This document shows, in pieces, positions 36,349 through 38,778 of a stretch of DNA of 38,778 bases. Under the pieces are notes generated by a model. It saw only the letters and a program-made list of their open reading frames with translations. It did no database searches and had not been told where the DNA came from. Each line of letters begins with the position of its first letter. Position 1 is the first letter of the stretch. A program made the translations under genes and the position numbers. The DNA comes from a virus: IMG/VR virus record IMGVR_UViG_3300028857_000015, positions 1 to 38,778 of that record, one strand, 5' to 3'.

Positions 36349-38778
36349 TTACAATTTTCAGAAATCCTTTTTCTGATGAAAAAGAACAATTTGAATTCAA
36401 AGAAGCCATCGCTCTAAAAGATGCAATAATTTTCAACCATGGAAATTCAACAGTTTTTATTAATGGGATTAAACGCGACGAAAATTACATTTTGCAAAAC
36501 AATGATGTATGTTTAATCCGCGAATATCCAGGTGCGGCTGTGGCTGTCGTTGCTTTTGTATTTAAGATAATTGTTATCGGTGGTGCTTTTATTGCTGCCG
36601 ACCTGATCACATACGGTATTTCTGGAAAACACATCTGGGAACATTTTGTTTCATGGATGAAAGGAATTTTAACTCCTGACACATCCGATACGAGCTCGCT
36701 TGAAAAAATACCTCAACTCAGAGGAGCAAAAAATCAATCCGGATTAGGGATGTCGGTACCGCTCATACTTGGTAAACATCTTTTTACACCGTATTATTGC
36801 GGAAGCCCATATACCTGGATTGATCCGACTGATGGCAGTGATGGTGAAAACCAATATTTCATCGGTCTATACATGCTGGGATATTCCAATATTAAGGTAT
36901 CGCAATTACAGTTGGGAGATCTACTGCTTGCAAGTAATGATGTCGGCGTATTCAATGGCTTTATCTCCCCTGATGGTTTATATCCTTATGCGGATGATGG
37001 AACTCGAAAAGGATATAGAACTCAGATTGAAATTCAACAATCTAATGAAGTATCTCTCTATACCCAAAAAGTAATTGAAGAACAGCTAAGTATTGAACTA
37101 TATAATGTCGCGACGGAAGTTGGTCCGAGTAATCCGATTAGATTCAGTGCTAACAACCCAATGAAAATCGAATTGGAAATACTTTTTAATAACGGCCTTT
37201 ATGGAAATAGTAGTAACGGTGATATAGAGAACAGATCCGTAATGGTCAGGGCTCAGTGGAGGCCATTAAGTAGTCCGGGGGATGATCCGGATACGGGATG
37301 GACCAATTTTCCTTCTTTTCATGGATCTACTAGTTATAATGCTGTTACCGGAACAAGCACATTTACTCGAAATAAAAACAAGCAAGCCCGTTTTGTATCA
37401 ATCTATGAATTTGAATATTCAGAAATAACGGCTGTTCCGGAAGGTGTTGTCGAACTAAGAATGACTCGAATGAATCATCAGGCCAACGACAATCGATCCG
37501 CCGATACAATAATTTGGTCAGCGATTCGAACATATTGTTTTGATAAATCGAAATCAAAAACAGAACTTTCACTCATACCTCAAGTTCCTTTGATCGAAAA
37601 AACAAGACAGATCACCTGCCGTATTGGTTTCAAGATTCGGGCCGGTGATGAAATAGCAGGAACAATTTCTAAGTTTAATATGATTCTCGAATCTGTTGCG
37701 CGCACCTGGTCAGGATCATCGTGGACGACCATGGCTGATGCGAAAACATCCGGAACGGTCTCGAATAATCCCGCCTCAGCAGCATTACTGGGCCTCCAGC
37801 AGCCATCGATGGGTAAAGAGCCATACCTTGATTCTGAACTCGATATGAATGCGTTTGGGGCTCTTTATACCTTTTGTGCGACGAAAGGATTTACGTGCAA
37901 CGCAGGAATAACCGCTGATACTAAGGAGAGAGATCTAGTTGATCAGATATTAACAACCTGTCGATCTCAATTAATCATTCGGGATGGAAAGTATGCTCCC
38001 CTGATCGATAATGAACGTTCATATCCGGTAACCGTTTTGAATCAACAAAATACAATATCGGCAACCAACACCAAGACCTTTGATATTTTGCCGGATGGAT
38101 TAAAAATAACTTTTATTGATGAAGCCGATGGATATCAAACAAACGAAATGTACGTCATGTACGACGGAAAGTTATCTGAAGATCCGGACATGGTTTTTCA
38201 GGATATTGAGCTTCCGTTTATAACCAATCGAAATCATATTTTTAAGCAAGGTCGATACATTCTTGCCTGCATGAAACTGCGGCCCGAAGTTTGGTCAAGA
38301 AAAGTGTCCCTTGAAGGGTATAATATTCCTATTGGTTCACTTATTTCTGTTCAGGATGAAACTATTTCCGTTGGCTTGAATGAAGGTGGCATTATCACGG
38401 AATTGATCACTTCCGGAGGATTTATTACCGGAATCGTGTGTGATTCATTTTTCGAAATGGCCGATGGGCTTCAATATGGTATTAAAATTATTCAGGCTGA
38501 TGGATATTCAAACCCATCTGTCCGGACTCAGCAGGTAATTACTTTTATCGGTTATGTGAACTCATTTACCTTTACAGTACCCATACCCGTAATTGATTCC
38601 ATTCGCCCTTCCATTGATGATATCGTCACTTTTGGTGAATACTCAAAAATCGCAATTGATGCCCTGGTGGTAGGAAAAACTCCTGGTGATGATCAGACGT
38701 TCGATTTGATACTGGTTCCTTATGATCCTGCAATTTATACGGCTGACTCCGGACCGATGCCGGAATTTGATTCGAAAA
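36339..38778 (+). CDS. Tail tip / host-specificity protein (J-like), partial
   Basis: The frame from ATG 36339 stays open to the window edge, giving more than 810 residues. The N-terminal part has a small ubiquitin-like domain, then a hydrophobic segment (AAVAVVAFVFKIIVIGGAF) as in lambda I, so I and J appear fused. The region SLEKIPQLRGAKNQSGLGMS, VPLILGKHLFTPYYCGSPY is the typical start of phage tail-tip hub proteins. The receptor-binding C-terminus is outside the window. From about 35500 on the DNA is richer in A/T than the packaging genes. Confidence 0.85.
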   Translation, partial: MAIITIFRNPFSDEKEQFEFKEAIALKDAIIFNHGNSTVFINGIKRDENYILQNNDVCLIREYPGAAVAVVAFVFKIIVIGGAFIAADLITYGISGKHIWEHFVSWMKGILTPDTSDTSSLEKIPQLRGAKNQSGLGMSVPLILGKHLFTPYYCGSPYTWIDPTDGSDGENQYFIGLYMLGYSNIKVSQLQLGDLLLASNDVGVFNGFISPDGLYPYADDGTRKGYRTQIEIQQSNEVSLYTQKVIEEQLSIELYNVATEVGPSNPIRFSANNPMKIELEILFNNGLYGNSSNGDIENRSVMVRAQWRPLSSPGDDPDTGWTNFPSFHGSTSYNAVTGTSTFTRNKNKQARFVSIYEFEYSEITAVPEGVVELRMTRMNHQANDNRSADTIIWSAIRTYCFDKSKSKTELSLIPQVPLIEKTRQITCRIGFKIRAGDEIAGTISKFNMILESVARTWSGSSWTTMADAKTSGTVSNNPASAALLGLQQPSMGKEPYLDSELDMNAFGALYTFCATKGFTCNAGITADTKERDLVDQILTTCRSQLIIRDGKYAPLIDNERSYPVTVLNQQNTISATNTKTFDILPDGLKITFIDEADGYQTNEMYVMYDGKLSEDPDMVFQDIELPFITNRNHIFKQGRYILACMKLRPEVWSRKVSLEGYNIPIGSLISVQDETISVGLNEGGIITELITSGGFITGIVCDSFFEMADGLQYGIKIIQADGYSNPSVRTQQVITFIGYVNSFTFTVPIPVIDSIRPSIDDIVTFGEYSKIAIDALVVGKTPGDDQTFDLILVPYDPAIYTADSGPMPEFDSK

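Noticed and set aside
1-38778. Reverse transcriptase / diversity-generating retroelement, retron or restriction-modification genes
   Set aside because: No YxDD, methyltransferase or restriction motifs were seen in any plausible gene.

Overview
The window is about 38.8 kb of one temperate tailed-phage (siphovirus-type) genome or prophage, cut at both ends: a leftward gene runs off the left edge and the tail-tip gene runs off the right edge. Genes are packed tightly with many ATGA/GTGA start-stop overlaps. Most genes run rightward. Only the left-edge pair and a cI-like repressor run leftward. No integrase, holin or integron integrase is visible. The host cannot be fixed from sequence alone. Integron-type attC sites plus an InlB-type B-repeat fused to a tail protein would fit a spirochaete such as a treponeme, but this is inference, and other integron-bearing bacteria remain possible.

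Layout. 1-1370: ribbon-helix-helix (RHH) and excisionase-like regulators with a self-overlapping promoter/operator. 1370-2750: an RNA-rich stretch with several tRNA-like elements, two possible small membrane-protein genes and two terminators. 2754-7982: early DNA-metabolism genes (VRR-NUC nuclease, SF2 helicase, ParB-like protein, GNAT protein, MazG-like protein). 7988-8500: the lysogeny switch, with a leftward repressor, a divergent strong promoter, repeated operator-like palindromes and a structured RNA ending in a terminator. 8500-16630: recombination and replication genes, including a natural SbcD-SbcC (Mre11-Rad50) fusion, a second ParB-like protein and SSB.

16659-18508 is the most striking part: an integron gene-cassette array without an integrase, placed inside the phage early region. 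Four attC sites are recognisable, with extrahelical base and paired arms. In all four complete cassettes the 5' core is the exact 7-base reverse complement of that cassette's own 3' core, which is the signature of circular cassette exchange. All five cassettes also share a 5' leader hairpin in front of the ribosome-binding site. Cargo is a small protein, a short hypothetical protein, a beta-sandwich-type lipoprotein, a zinc-ribbon protein and an acidic protein.

18522-20161 holds a replication initiator gene that contains three tandem 21-bp iterons and an AT-rich repeat tract, a lambda-O-like candidate origin. 20176-38778 is the morphogenesis module in canonical order: TerS (with a histone-like lysine-rich tail), TerL, portal, MuF head protein (fused to a C-terminal HExxH domain and followed by a candidate immunity gene), scaffold, major capsid, connectors, tail completion and terminator proteins, tail tube, amidase, tail-assembly chaperones with a U UUU UUA -1 frameshift site, tape measure, minor tail proteins, NlpC/P60 and the J-like tail tip. 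One connector-region gene is interrupted by a 34-bp perfect palindrome whose removal restores a convincing reading frame.
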